Of a DNA stretch of 64,000 nt, positions 1 through 8,197 are shown one piece after another. The notes under the pieces were generated by a model, which saw only the letters and a program-made list of their open reading frames with translations, did no database searches and was not told the DNA's origin. Made by a program: the position numbers and the translations under genes. The DNA comes from an uncultured Alistipes sp. (GTDB lineage Bacteria; Bacteroidota; Bacteroidia; Bacteroidales; Rikenellaceae). The stretch's first letter is position 1; each line of letters opens with the position of its first letter. The stretch spans positions 1 to 64,000 of the forward strand of contig NZ_CAJTXD010000004.1 in assembly GCF_910580175.1 (NCBI RefSeq), written 5' to 3'.

Positions 1-33
1 GCTTATGGGGTCAAAACAACCTGGCCGCAGGGG

Positions 34-606
34 TCATCCGCGCCTGGGTTTTCCAACCAGGCGCAGGAGTGTGATCTTCACGTTGGTTCGTCCTTCGTTG
101 ATCTTTGCGTTGGCATGCCCCGTCATCGCGAAGCCTCCGGGGCGCAGGGCGTGGGTCGAGACTTCGGCATGCGGGCCGTTGTAGGAGAGGATGTCGGTTT
201 CTGTTTCGTGCAGCAGCGATTCTTTCGTCGTTACCGACGATGCTACGGGCCGGTTGGCCACGATGATGAAGTCGTAGTTTTCTCCCGGCGTTGCATCCGG
301 CACGACAAGTGAGATAGGGGTCGTCGACGCCGCGGTTATTTCCGCGGCCGGGAGACTGCGCCGCAGTTTGATCTCGCCCGCGGCGTCGAATACGAAGACC
401 GTTGCTTCGTTGACTTCCTTTTCCCATACTTCCGTATGTCCCGATTCCGGGGTGCGTGTCGCGGCGGGTGCTGCGAACGAAAGACGGATGTCGCCGTACG
501 TTGTTCGCGGGGTTTCCTCGCTTCGGTGCAGGATATGCGTCGTCTCGTTGCAGGCCGTCATGGCGAGGGTTGCGCTGGTGACCAGCAGGATAAGGTTTTT
601 TTTCAT
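34..606 (-). CDS. Fimbrillin-like lipoprotein (FimA/Mfa1 type), apparently truncated
   Basis: Last visible gene of a minus-strand fimbrial operon. It encodes 190 residues starting with a lipoprotein signal (MKKNLILLV..., lipobox TACN). Residues 25-185 resemble the N-terminal domain of Bacteroidales fimbrillins, including the closing segment GRTNVKITLLRLVGK that in the family leads into the rest of the pilin. Here the frame ends four codons later (PRRG, stop), at an inverted repeat. Family members are usually 300-500 residues, so this looks like a break by frameshift or recombination. Neither alternative frame in the remaining 33 bases gives a convincing continuation. The ATG at 606 is chosen because the signal peptide starts there. 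It follows the Mfa2-like gene by 34 bases. Confidence 0.7.
   Translation of the reverse strand: MKKNLILLVTSATLAMTACNETTHILHRSEETPRTTYGDIRLSFAAPAATRTPESGHTEVWEKEVNEATVFVFDAAGEIKLRRSLPAAEITAASTTPISLVVPDATPGENYDFIIVANRPVASSVTTKESLLHETETDILSYNGPHAEVSTHALRPGGFAMTGHANAKINEGRTNVKITLLRLVGKPRRG
40..64. repeat. 8-bp inverted repeat at the point where fimbrillin homology stops
   Basis: GCGCCTGG at 40-47 is the exact reverse complement of CCAGGCGC at 57-64, with a 9-base centre. It overlaps the codons for the LRLVGK segment, after which the reading frame ends. It could be a recombination site, a hairpin, or chance. Confidence 0.5.
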
Positions 607-640
607 CTTGAAAAGTGTTTTGTTAAAGATTGGTCGTTTT

Positions 641-1507
641 TTAAATTCCGAATTGTTCGTCTTGGATGATCTGGCCGTTCCAGTCGCTGACCCGGATCGT
701 GGTGCCGCTGCTGTGGATCGAGATGTCGATGTTGATTTCGACATCGCGGCCGAGCATTTTTTCGGCATAGTCTGCGAACTCCTGGATATTCGTTTCATAG
801 AGGGTCGTGTAGGCGCATGCTGCGTTGTCGCAGTATACTCCTACGCACAGCGGTGTGTCGGGCAGGAAGAACGGCGTGTAGAACGATCCCGAGAGGCTGC
901 CCCGGTCGTAGGTCAGGGCCGGACACAGAAGTTTGGATTCGCCCGTCGGGCGGTTGTCCATGTCTATGCAGTTGTAGTTCCGGATGCCGAAGTAGTGGTC
1001 TTCGCCGTAGGGAAGATCTCCCAGGCCCGTGACCCGGACGTTGATTTTGAATACCGATTTGAAGAAGTGGATGTCCATGTGCAGGGAGTCGCCCTTTACT
1101 ACCGGGGTCGAGCATACGCCGTACATCAGTTCGTCGGCTCCCGTTTCGTCGGTTGCGATCGTCGTCGTGGCGTAGTTCCCCGGGATGAGCGTTGTGCGGG
1201 ATCCGGTGTTGGCCCAGCTGATGAACGAGTAGTCGCCGCGCGGGATATAGGTCTGCATGGCGCCTGTGTCGCGCAGGAAGTCTTCCCGCAGCAGCGTCGT
1301 GTCGCGGTAGAGCTTTCCCGTTCCGTTGTTGTAGATCAGCAGCCGGATGTTCTCCACTCCGTCGAGTGTCTCCGTGTGTCCGTTGTCGTAGTGATAGACC
1401 AGATGCACGATCGCCTTGCGTTTGATCGAGACATCGATGTTTTCATGCAGCTCGCAGCCTGTCAGCAGGATGCCGCCGAGCAGGAGTGCGCAAAGTGTTT
1501 TTTTCAT
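641..1507 (-). CDS. FimB/Mfa2-family fimbrial anchor lipoprotein
   Basis: 288 residues with signal peptide and lipobox (LLTGC). After the lipidated Cys come the family hallmarks: a basic stretch followed by IVHLVYHYDNG, then ENIRLLIYN, IPRGDYSFISWAN and a late GTTIRVSDWNG segment. Proteins of this type cap and anchor the fimbrial shaft to the outer membrane and limit its length. The gene is 20 bases after the preceding lipoprotein and 34 before the fimbrillin, consistent with one transcript. The ATG at 1507 is the only start giving a full signal sequence. The family call rests on recognised motifs and context. Confidence 0.85.
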   Translation of the reverse strand: MKKTLCALLLGGILLTGCELHENIDVSIKRKAIVHLVYHYDNGHTETLDGVENIRLLIYNNGTGKLYRDTTLLREDFLRDTGAMQTYIPRGDYSFISWANTGSRTTLIPGNYATTTIATDETGADELMYGVCSTPVVKGDSLHMDIHFFKSVFKINVRVTGLGDLPYGEDHYFGIRNYNCIDMDNRPTGESKLLCPALTYDRGSLSGSFYTPFFLPDTPLCVGVYCDNAACAYTTLYETNIQEFADYAEKMLGRDVEINIDISIHSSGTTIRVSDWNGQIIQDEQFGI

Positions 1508-1527
1508 GGGTGTTGAGCGTGTTTATT

Positions 1528-2865
1528 TCATGGTTTCATGGTGATGCTGACAGGGATACGATAGAGCGTCGATGGGCTTGCGACAAAACGGCCGTATGTG
1601 TTGAACACCAGTTCCGGGTTATCCTCTTTGTGTATGGAGATGTCGAAAACATTGTCCACAGACCACATATAGCTGCTCAAAGAAGCTCCTATGACGATCG
1701 TTGCATACGAAGCGCGACGGGTCACGGGCGGCGGAAGCGGATATATTTCGTATCGGGAGTATTCGTATCGGAATTTCAGTGGCTCGCTTACCCGGTAGTC
1801 GGCTTCGATCTGCATGCGATGATCGTGAACGACATAGGGCGTAGGTTTGTCGTTTACCAGAAGCCAGTACTTGTAATCCAAGGTTACCGAGGTGCCGCGG
1901 GAGATGTTCACGAGGCGTCTTTTGAGGTTTACTTTCAGGTCGCACGGGCAGTCGCAGGAGGTAGTGATCGTGTAATGATCCTCGCGCGACAGCACGTTTC
2001 CTGCGTTGTCGAGCCATTCGGACACTTCGAAGTTGTACTTCGAATCGTTTACCAGGCGCAGGGTGACCTCCTCGCCATCGGTGTCGTATTCTCCGGTTCC
2101 GGAGATTGTGAAGCCCTGATCTACGTCGCTTGTCACTTGGATGTCCCGGATGACCTCCATGTACGCGCGTCCTGTGGCGGATATGCCGTCGCTGGAAGCC
2201 TCGACTTCGAGCAGGTGCATTCCGAGTTGTGCCGGACGATACTGGATCGTCGTTTCGGCGCCGAGTTGCAGTTCGATGTCATTGATGATGTGGCCTTCGT
2301 GGAGAAGATCGCCTTTGCCGGAGACGCAGGTGACCCGGACTTGGAACGGCCCTTCGTTCTCGGGGCTGTGGATCGACAGGGCAAGGGGAATCGTCTCTCC
2401 GGAGGGGAGGTTGACGATCCGTTTTTCCGAGGCGATCTCCACGTTCAGGGGTTGGGGTTCTCGCACTTCGAATGTCAGTTCTTCGGAGTTGCTGAAGACT
2501 CCTTCGGCGGATTTCGCTTGCAGGAGCACTCGGAGCATCCCGGCCTTTGTCGGCGTGATGTTCAGTTGTGCCGATGCGCAGGTCAGGGTGAACCACTTCC
2601 TGAATGTCTGTAGGGGCGCTCCGTCGATCGTGACGGAGGCGCTGCCCTGGGGTATCGTGATATAGAGTTGCGGAAGTCCCTCGGCGCCGGATTGTTGTAC
2701 GGATATTTCGGTCGGGATGGTCTTGTTTCTTTCGTAGGCGGTGTCGGCTACGGTTATGCGGAGTTGCGGCGCCGGGTCTGTGAGGTGGTAATCCGTTTGC
2801 CCGCATCCTGCGACTGTGGCGGCCAGCCATAACAGGCAGAGAAAAAGTGGAGATGTCGTTTTCAT
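1528..2865 (-). CDS. Modular surface lipoprotein: two TraQ-like beta modules plus an InlB-B-type repeat
   Basis: 445 residues with lipobox (TVAGC). The N-terminal two thirds hold two beta-rich modules of about 110 residues that end in similar patterns (NITPTKAGMLRVLLQAKS; QYRPAQLGMHLLEVEASSDG). They are followed by a segment like the divergent InlB B-repeat: GTGEYDTDGEEVTLRL, then FEVSEWLDNAGN, then a Cys-rich CDCPC turn. A C-terminal unique domain of about 120 residues completes it. The modules recall TraQ/DUF3872 proteins of Bacteroidales conjugation loci; this is recognition by pattern, not a search. It is the largest of three adjacent related lipoproteins in the fimbrial operon, so a role in the fimbrial tip or shaft is inferred. 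It starts 8 bases after the preceding stop. Confidence 0.6.
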   Translation of the reverse strand: MKTTSPLFLCLLWLAATVAGCGQTDYHLTDPAPQLRITVADTAYERNKTIPTEISVQQSGAEGLPQLYITIPQGSASVTIDGAPLQTFRKWFTLTCASAQLNITPTKAGMLRVLLQAKSAEGVFSNSEELTFEVREPQPLNVEIASEKRIVNLPSGETIPLALSIHSPENEGPFQVRVTCVSGKGDLLHEGHIINDIELQLGAETTIQYRPAQLGMHLLEVEASSDGISATGRAYMEVIRDIQVTSDVDQGFTISGTGEYDTDGEEVTLRLVNDSKYNFEVSEWLDNAGNVLSREDHYTITTSCDCPCDLKVNLKRRLVNISRGTSVTLDYKYWLLVNDKPTPYVVHDHRMQIEADYRVSEPLKFRYEYSRYEIYPLPPPVTRRASYATIVIGASLSSYMWSVDNVFDISIHKEDNPELVFNTYGRFVASPSTLYRIPVSITMKP

Positions 2866-2873
2866 GGTACGGT

Positions 2874-3584
2874 CTATTTGGTGACGATGATTTCGAGAAC
2901 GCAGAATTGGGTGTTGTAGCCGTCGCTCACGGAGAACTGCAGGCGGTGGATGCCTCGCTCCTCGGCCGTGTAGTAGAGGATTTGCGGGGTATTTACCGGG
3001 CATAGGAAGGAGCCGCCGTCGGGAATGTTCAAAGCTCCGAATTGCAGCTTTCCCACGCCTGCGAGTTGTGCCAGCGTAATGGGCAGTTGCAGCAGGGAGA
3101 GGGATTTGTTCACGGACAGTTCGATTTCTATGGGTTGGGAGATAGACGCGGGTGACTCGCACTCTGCCGCGATGTCGAGTGCTGTGTTCTCCATGACTTC
3201 CAGATGCAGGGTGCTGCGGTTGCTCTGCTCGCCTCCTTTTGTTGAGCGGATTTCGAGGGTGACTTCGAGTGTTCCGCTTTGCTGCGGCGTGAGAGCCAGG
3301 ATTTCCGTCGGGGAGCAGAGCGTAGACCACGATCCGTCCGTAGGCACGGCCTGGGCGTTCATTTCGAGTTTGCAGTTCCCTTGGGAGATGAGGGGGCATA
3401 GCTGGAGGGTTCCCGAATGTACGGATTCGGAGACCTTGAGTTGGAAATAAGCCGTCTGCTCGACGACGTAGGTGTGTTGCAGGGCTATGACCTGGAATGC
3501 GGGCGAGGTGTCCGAAAGCAGGTATGCCGTGTCGTTGCAGGCGCAGGTCAGCAGGACGATCCAAGATGCGAAAAGTTGTTTCAT
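2874..3584 (-). CDS. Modular surface lipoprotein with two TraQ-like beta modules
   Basis: 236 residues, lipobox TCAC after a short signal peptide. Two tandem beta-sandwich-like modules are visible. The first ends ALTPQQSGTLEVTLEIRS. The second ends YYTAEERGIHRLQFSVSDG, matching the same positions in both neighbouring lipoproteins. No catalytic motif is seen. It lies 11 bases after the upstream gene and 8 bases before the downstream one, inside the fimbrial operon. Exact function unknown; its position suggests an accessory structural or tip subunit. The ATG at 3584 is set by the signal sequence. Confidence 0.6.
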   Translation of the reverse strand: MKQLFASWIVLLTCACNDTAYLLSDTSPAFQVIALQHTYVVEQTAYFQLKVSESVHSGTLQLCPLISQGNCKLEMNAQAVPTDGSWSTLCSPTEILALTPQQSGTLEVTLEIRSTKGGEQSNRSTLHLEVMENTALDIAAECESPASISQPIEIELSVNKSLSLLQLPITLAQLAGVGKLQFGALNIPDGGSFLCPVNTPQILYYTAEERGIHRLQFSVSDGYNTQFCVLEIIVTK

Positions 3585-3595
3585 GTCTCGATGAT

Positions 3596-4420
3596 TTAGC
3601 GATTCCGGATAGGGAAAGAGGTTGAGCGTGTCGGTAGGTTCTCTGGATTGAGGACTTCGCATGTGATTTCGACTTCCTGGCTGCATGCTTCGTCGCTGAT
3701 GCGGAATATGATGTCATGCTGTCCCAGGCTGGTCGGTTGGTATTCGATCCGTAGGGGTACCTGGCCCGAATGTACGGCGATGCGTTCGCCGCTGTGGAAC
3801 TCCCGTCCGTATATGCAGTAGCCGCTGCCGGACGTGTTGCGGAACTCCAGCCCGTAGTCGCCCGTGAATCCCGCTTTGGTGATGATGAAGTCGATATCCA
3901 ACGTCTGGGTAGGGGGCAGGGGGGCGTGGCTGTACTCCGTCTGCACATCGATGGGGGAGGAGTTCAGGACGCACACCTCGGCGCTTTTGCTTGCCGTGAT
4001 GCGTCCGTCGGCCGTGATGACCGTGAAGTCGATTTGGAATGTCGGGTCGGCGACCGCGAACGAGAGGGGTGTGACGTTGAAACGAAGCGTACGGCTCGAT
4101 TCGGTTTCGTTGCATACCGAGTAGGAGATTTCCATACGCTTGTTCAAGGGTATATATCGGTCGCCCAGAGTCAGGTTGATCTTCCCGAGGCTGTTCGAAA
4201 CGATGAGAAAGCAATGATCCGACGTGGCGTATCGCTCCTCGATGGTGAGGATCATTTCGAAGGGCATATCCGTAGGATGGATATTTCCGGCGTCGTAGGC
4301 GATATTGATACTTACTTCCGCACTGTCTTTCGAAGCGGAGGCAGGAGATTCGGTTTTCTGACAGGCACCCGTCAGAATGAGCGCGAGGCTCAACAAAGGA
4401 ATAAGAACTTTAGTTTTCAT
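3596..4420 (-). CDS. Modular surface lipoprotein with two TraQ-like beta modules
   Basis: 274 residues with signal peptide and lipobox (TGAC). The first module contains NLTLGDRYIPLNKRMEISY, which resembles the central part of TraQ/DUF3872 proteins. The second ends EYQPTSLGQHDIIFRIS, the pattern shared with the two following lipoproteins. Its start codon overlaps the end of the ORF6N gene by 11 bases, so its translation is probably coupled to that gene. It is the first of the three paralogue-like lipoproteins, which suggests duplication and divergence. The TraQ relation is inferred from pattern only. Confidence 0.6.
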   Translation of the reverse strand: MKTKVLIPLLSLALILTGACQKTESPASASKDSAEVSINIAYDAGNIHPTDMPFEMILTIEERYATSDHCFLIVSNSLGKINLTLGDRYIPLNKRMEISYSVCNETESSRTLRFNVTPLSFAVADPTFQIDFTVITADGRITASKSAEVCVLNSSPIDVQTEYSHAPLPPTQTLDIDFIITKAGFTGDYGLEFRNTSGSGYCIYGREFHSGERIAVHSGQVPLRIEYQPTSLGQHDIIFRISDEACSQEVEITCEVLNPENLPTRSTSFPIRNR

Positions 4421-5177
4421 GGCGGTTGGATTTTTGCATAAACCAGTCTTCGGGAAGCAGTTGGAGAATTTCATCGAAACGTGATTTGGGGAAGACCCAG
4501 CCTTTGACTCGTTCGCCTTGCCATGTAAGCCAGGAGTTGTGGCGTGCGCCGATTGCCAGAAGCAGCTGCGCATTCTCGGTATTCTCGGTGAAGATCACCA
4601 CGGCTTTGCGAGAGTAGTCGCGGATTTTGATTTCGTAGGATAGATGTTTTGTTTGGGGCCGTGAATGCCGGCATCCCAAGCGTCGTTCCACGTTGCTCAA
4701 CCGATGCACTATCGCTTCGTGCCGTGCGTCGAACTTTCTCTCCAGCCATTGGAGCCGCTCGTTATACCGGCTTCCCAACTCCGCCACTATGTCCGCATTA
4801 TTAGCGATCTGATTACGCAGCGTAACGAACGCCCGCATAATGGATATATTGATCTCGACAGCGATCTTGCTGTGCAGCACACCCGAAAGCATGGCAACGC
4901 CTTCTTCAGTAAATGCAAAGGGAGCATACTTGGGATACTTCCCCCGTCCGTCCATTTCTAAGGTCACAATTTGTGACCTTATTCTGTCTGACAGCGAGTT
5001 ATACTCGTCATCAGTCAGCTCGAACATGAAATCCGCAGGAAAACGTTCGATGTTTCGGCGTACTGCTTGTTTGAGTGCTTTGGTCTCCACGTTGTAGAGT
5101 TTCGCCAGGTCGAAATCCAGCATGACCTTTTGGCCGCGCACTTCGTAAATCTTATTCTGAATGATCTGTAGTTCCAT
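4410..5177 (-). CDS. ORF6N-domain protein with C-terminal GWxFPKS domain
   Basis: 255 residues. Residues 1-120 form an ORF6N DNA-binding domain: IYEVRGQKVMLDFDLAKLY, RRNIERFPADFMFELT, FAFTEEGVAMLSGVL and the HSKIA...MRAFVTLRNQI segment. A predicted helical linker (about 125-165) leads to a C-terminal domain ending RVKGWVFPKSRFDEIL, a pattern I know from small Bacteroidetes domains of unclear role. ORF6N proteins are best known as phage antirepressors and accessory-element regulators. It lies between two fimbrial genes in the same direction, 17 bases after one stop and overlapping the next start, so it is co-transcribed. A regulatory role on this operon is inferred. Confidence 0.8.
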   Translation of the reverse strand: MELQIIQNKIYEVRGQKVMLDFDLAKLYNVETKALKQAVRRNIERFPADFMFELTDDEYNSLSDRIRSQIVTLEMDGRGKYPKYAPFAFTEEGVAMLSGVLHSKIAVEINISIMRAFVTLRNQIANNADIVAELGSRYNERLQWLERKFDARHEAIVHRLSNVERRLGCRHSRPQTKHLSYEIKIRDYSRKAVVIFTENTENAQLLLAIGARHNSWLTWQGERVKGWVFPKSRFDEILQLLPEDWFMQKSNRHEN

Positions 5178-5194
5178 AGTTGTCGTATTATTAT

Positions 5195-6976
5195 TTATTG
5201 TGTTACTTGTACGTTGTTTTGTTTGTAGAGCAGTTGGATTTCCGGATCCAGGTTGCCTCGGAACTTCAGCACGGGTTCTTCTTTGATCGCTTTGAGGTAA
5301 TACTCCAGTCCTTCTGCCGGGCGGTTGAGCCGTGAAAGGGCGATGGCGCAGAGATAGTTCGTGCGGGCGCATGTTTCGTTTGCGGGCAGGTGTTCCAGGA
5401 TTTCGAGTGCCGCCTCGTCGTAGCTCAACGACAGCAGTACGATCGCCAGGTTCCGGCATTTGTAGGGATTCAGTGTGCGCAGTGCTCCGACATAGTCGCG
5501 TTGCCGGAGTTGTTCCACGCCGTGCATGTAGGTCGTATCGAGTACGGTAAGTTGGATCGTATCTTTTACCATGTCGACACGACGCAGATTGTAGCGGAAG
5601 TCCACGGCCCGCAGCTGGGGGTAGAGTACTTCTTTCATGAAGGCGTGTTCCCGCGGGTATTGTTGACGGATTGCGGCTTCCGTCGCATCGAGGTTGCGGC
5701 TGTCGTCGATCATCTTCGTGATCTGCTGCCAGTGGGGAACGTCGCTGTTGTGGCGGATCAGGCGCTTGAGCAGTGTCCAGTCTTCGCCGATCGAGCGTGT
5801 TTTGATGAGTGTGTCGACTTCGCGGCCGAACTTATGGGTCAGATGTTGTTTGATGGCGCGTGCGCGTGCTGCGGAGATGCGGTTGTTCGTCGCCAGGCTG
5901 CCGTCCGGGGAGGACGAGGCGGTGATGGTGATCGAGTCGACGAAAAATTCGTATTGGTTGATCAGTGTATCCATCAGGCGTTCGATCCTGGAAAGTTGCA
6001 TCCGGTTGTCGCCGAGTGTATCCACGATGTCGGATTTTCCGACATGGAACGTGAGATAGTTGCGGTCGTGCACCTCGACATACTTGTCGATTATTTGGAT
6101 CATGTAGCGGGGTGTGTTGTCCAGCAGCGACAGCATCGATGTTACCGTGTAGGTCAGTGTATCCGAGTTGGCCAGGGCGTAGGTGCTTCGGTCTATGGCA
6201 TCGATTTGGCCCCGGAAGTAAAGATGCAGGCGGTGCGTATCTTTTCCGGGATGGTATTTCTGCGTGTAGTAATACTGGATTTCTCCTTTGTGGATCAATA
6301 CGGAATCCAGCCGCGAGTCGGTAAGATACGGGAACGAAAGGGTCTCCTTGTAGGTCGTGGCGAGTTTCCGGGCGCGGGTCTGCTGGGAGGTGCCGATCAG
6401 GTGGTTGTAGGCGCGGTAATACTTCGCGGCCAGGGATGTGGAGGTCGTCAGCTCCGAGGTGTCGCGTACGATGCGGTTCAGGTATCTGTTCATCTGCCAG
6501 TATTGGCGTTTCTGAAGTTCGGAGAAAAGCTCACCCCGTATCGACAACGGTTGCAGCGCCTCTTCTGTTTGATTGTTCTCGATGACGGGTGTGAGCTGGA
6601 GTCCCCAGCTGCTGTTTTGCAGCTCAGCGGGTATGGTGATGATGAAGTCGAGGGCGATTTCCCCGTTGCGTTCGGCCACGGTTTTCGATCGGGCCACCAC
6701 GTAGACCGTTCGGATGTCGCCGCCTTTGAGTGTGACTTCTCCCTGGTCGTCGCGTTCCGCTTCGGCCAGGTATACGCTGTCCTTACCTCCGGAAATTGCG
6801 ATCTTGTGCAGTTCTACGGCCCGTTCGACATCTTCGACTTCGGGTGTCTCGATCGGTCCGTTGCTGGGCAGGTGGATATCGTCCGTGGGGGTGCGGCGTT
6901 GCAGTTTGTGCGTCATGGCGCAGGAGAGCATCGATGCGCTGATTGCCAGGGCGAGGAGTGTGCGGTAGGGTTTCAT
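5195..6976 (-). CDS. DUF3868/OmpA-like/TPR lipoprotein of a fimbrial operon
   Basis: 593 residues with lipobox (MLSC). The N-terminal part is DUF3868-like. Residues about 340-420 carry an OmpA-like peptidoglycan-binding pattern (SITITASSSPDGSLATNN, then SAARARAIKQHL). The C-terminal 120 residues look like TPR-type helical repeats (ALRTLNPYKCRNLAIVLLSL, GLEYYLKAIKEEP). Such proteins regularly accompany DUF3575 and Mfa/Fim genes and may couple fimbrial biogenesis to the cell wall. It follows the DUF3575 gene by 15 bases. Full length, no defect seen. Confidence 0.8.
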   Translation of the reverse strand: MKPYRTLLALAISASMLSCAMTHKLQRRTPTDDIHLPSNGPIETPEVEDVERAVELHKIAISGGKDSVYLAEAERDDQGEVTLKGGDIRTVYVVARSKTVAERNGEIALDFIITIPAELQNSSWGLQLTPVIENNQTEEALQPLSIRGELFSELQKRQYWQMNRYLNRIVRDTSELTTSTSLAAKYYRAYNHLIGTSQQTRARKLATTYKETLSFPYLTDSRLDSVLIHKGEIQYYYTQKYHPGKDTHRLHLYFRGQIDAIDRSTYALANSDTLTYTVTSMLSLLDNTPRYMIQIIDKYVEVHDRNYLTFHVGKSDIVDTLGDNRMQLSRIERLMDTLINQYEFFVDSITITASSSPDGSLATNNRISAARARAIKQHLTHKFGREVDTLIKTRSIGEDWTLLKRLIRHNSDVPHWQQITKMIDDSRNLDATEAAIRQQYPREHAFMKEVLYPQLRAVDFRYNLRRVDMVKDTIQLTVLDTTYMHGVEQLRQRDYVGALRTLNPYKCRNLAIVLLSLSYDEAALEILEHLPANETCARTNYLCAIALSRLNRPAEGLEYYLKAIKEEPVLKFRGNLDPEIQLLYKQNNVQVTQ

Positions 6977-6991
6977 GGGAAAGGGCTGTTA

Positions 6992-7534
6992 TTAAAATAG
7001 GTAGGAAAAGGAGAGGTTGAGCTTGGTCGGCAGGAGCATCAGTCGGTGATGCCGATAGGTGTATTCGTCGTCGAATTCTCCGATGTATTTGGCGTATTTG
7101 CGTTCGGTGTAGGGAGTGTAGATCAGCCCGGCACCCACTTCGACCAGGAAGTTCCAGCGGGTATTCAGCAGTATGGAGTATCCCCAGGAGAATCCGACGC
7201 CGTATGCGTTTCCCTGGAAATACCTCTGCCCGTGTCCCAGTTCGTAATTGGCGAAAAACAGCGAGGGCGATATGAAATGACCGATGTAGCGTTCGATCAT
7301 CCAGTATCGCCAGCCAGGTTGAACAGCTATGTGCCGCCATTGGGTGTTGCCGAATTTGAACGGGTTGACCGAGACCGGGATGTTGACGGTGTTGTGCAGG
7401 TCGACATTCACATCGATTGCGACATTGATGTTGCCGGCGGCCCATCCGGTAAGGTTGGTCGAGACGGCTGTAAATTGTGCATGCGATTCCGTATAAACAA
7501 GAATCGAGAGACATAATAGGAAAATGTGTTTCAT
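6992..7534 (-). CDS. DUF3575 outer-membrane protein, first gene of fimbrial operon
   Basis: 180 residues with a Sec signal ending SHAQ. The remainder matches the DUF3575 pattern: an early STNLTGWAAGNINVAIDV strand pair, then VNPFKFGNTQWRH and VQPGWRYWM, and aromatic-ended beta strands up to a C-terminal Phe (FSYLF), as in small outer-membrane barrels. The gene is the promoter-proximal member of the operon. The start is fixed by the signal peptide and by a promoter about 24 bases upstream. Molecular role is not established in the family. Confidence 0.85.
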   Translation of the reverse strand: MKHIFLLCLSILVYTESHAQFTAVSTNLTGWAAGNINVAIDVNVDLHNTVNIPVSVNPFKFGNTQWRHIAVQPGWRYWMIERYIGHFISPSLFFANYELGHGQRYFQGNAYGVGFSWGYSILLNTRWNFLVEVGAGLIYTPYTERKYAKYIGEFDDEYTYRHHRLMLLPTKLNLSFSYLF

Positions 7535-7557
7535 GTGAGAAAAACTGTGTTTTTTTG

Positions 7558-7588
7558 CAAAAGTATGTTATAAATAAGGTGTTTACAA
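7558..7588 (-). promoter_or_regulatory. Promoter of the fimbrial operon
   Basis: On the minus strand TTG (7588-7586) is followed after 20 bases by TACTTTTG (7565-7558), an exact match to the Bacteroidetes primary sigma pattern. The start of transcription should be near 7551, giving a leader of roughly 17 bases before the DUF3575 ATG. Confidence 0.75.
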
Positions 7589-7616
7589 CTTATTTGAAAT
7601 ATTATTTTTAAAATCG

Positions 7617-7643
7617 CCGATATGGATAATATTCTAATATCGG
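7617..7643. repeat. Inverted repeat CCGATAT in the divergent intergenic region
   Basis: CCGATAT (7617-7623) and ATATCGG (7637-7643) flank a 13-base AT-rich centre and are followed on the plus strand by a run of Ts. It sits between the fimbrial promoter and the divergent small gene, so it may be an operator or a terminator-like hairpin. Confidence 0.5.
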
Positions 7644-7759
7644 TTTTTGTATGGGTTTGTCAGTGTTTTACATGTGCTGACTGTGGGTTCGGAGTGGATT
7701 TATTGTGTTGAATCTTAATACTGTGGGATTGAAAAACGAATTATGTTTCAGTTTTTTTT

Positions 7760-7767
7760 TATTTTTG
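7760..7767 (+). promoter_or_regulatory. Possible -7 box for the 87-aa gene
   Basis: TATTTTTG matches TAnnTTTG and ends 16 bases before the ATG at 7784. No TTG lies at the usual 19-21 base spacing, so support is partial. Confidence 0.35.
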
Positions 7768-7783
7768 CCGAAAACTCGATCCC

Positions 7784-8047
7784 ATGAAAAAAATAGGGTT
7801 GTTGGTGGAGGATGCGGATCATCGGGCCTTTTACTCCATCAAATACACGTTCATCCGTAACGGGCTGTTGAATATCTCCAATAACGAAGTCTTCAAGTGC
7901 ATGCTTGATGAATACGTCGCCAATCATCCGGAGATTCTGCAAATTCCCGATTTTACTTACGACAACTATATCGCCAAGAGCCAGCGTGCGGCCGATAGGC
8001 GGGGCGAGACGATTCGTCGCCGCCGGGGACGTGCGAACGACGAATAA
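7784..8047 (+). CDS. Small basic protein, function unknown, divergent from fimbrial operon
   Basis: 87 residues, MKKIGLLVEDADHRAFYS at the start, a helical middle and a strongly basic tail (RRGETIRRRRGRANDE). No family recognised. The basic tail and the divergent position 250 bases from the fimbrial DUF3575 gene make a nucleic-acid-binding or regulatory role possible, but this is inference. It is followed by a clear terminator, so it is probably a monocistronic unit. Confidence 0.6.
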   Translation: MKKIGLLVEDADHRAFYSIKYTFIRNGLLNISNNEVFKCMLDEYVANHPEILQIPDFTYDNYIAKSQRAADRRGETIRRRRGRANDE

Positions 8048-8103
8048 GCTGCGTCGTCTTCTACAACGGCTATTTTCCACTATTGCGGATGTAGATGGGT
8101 ACG

Positions 8104-8134
8104 GCAAGGGATTCAATCCCTTGCTGTTTTTTTT
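8104..8134 (+). terminator. Rho-independent terminator of the 87-aa gene
   Basis: GCAAGGGA (8104-8111) pairs with TCCCTTGC (8117-8124) around a 5-base loop and is followed by a T-rich run to 8134. Confidence 0.85.
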
Positions 8135-8197
8135 GCTTGGATTACCTTTTGTTGGGCGGGTTGGAATGTCGTGTTCTTTGATGCGTGAAATTATTAC

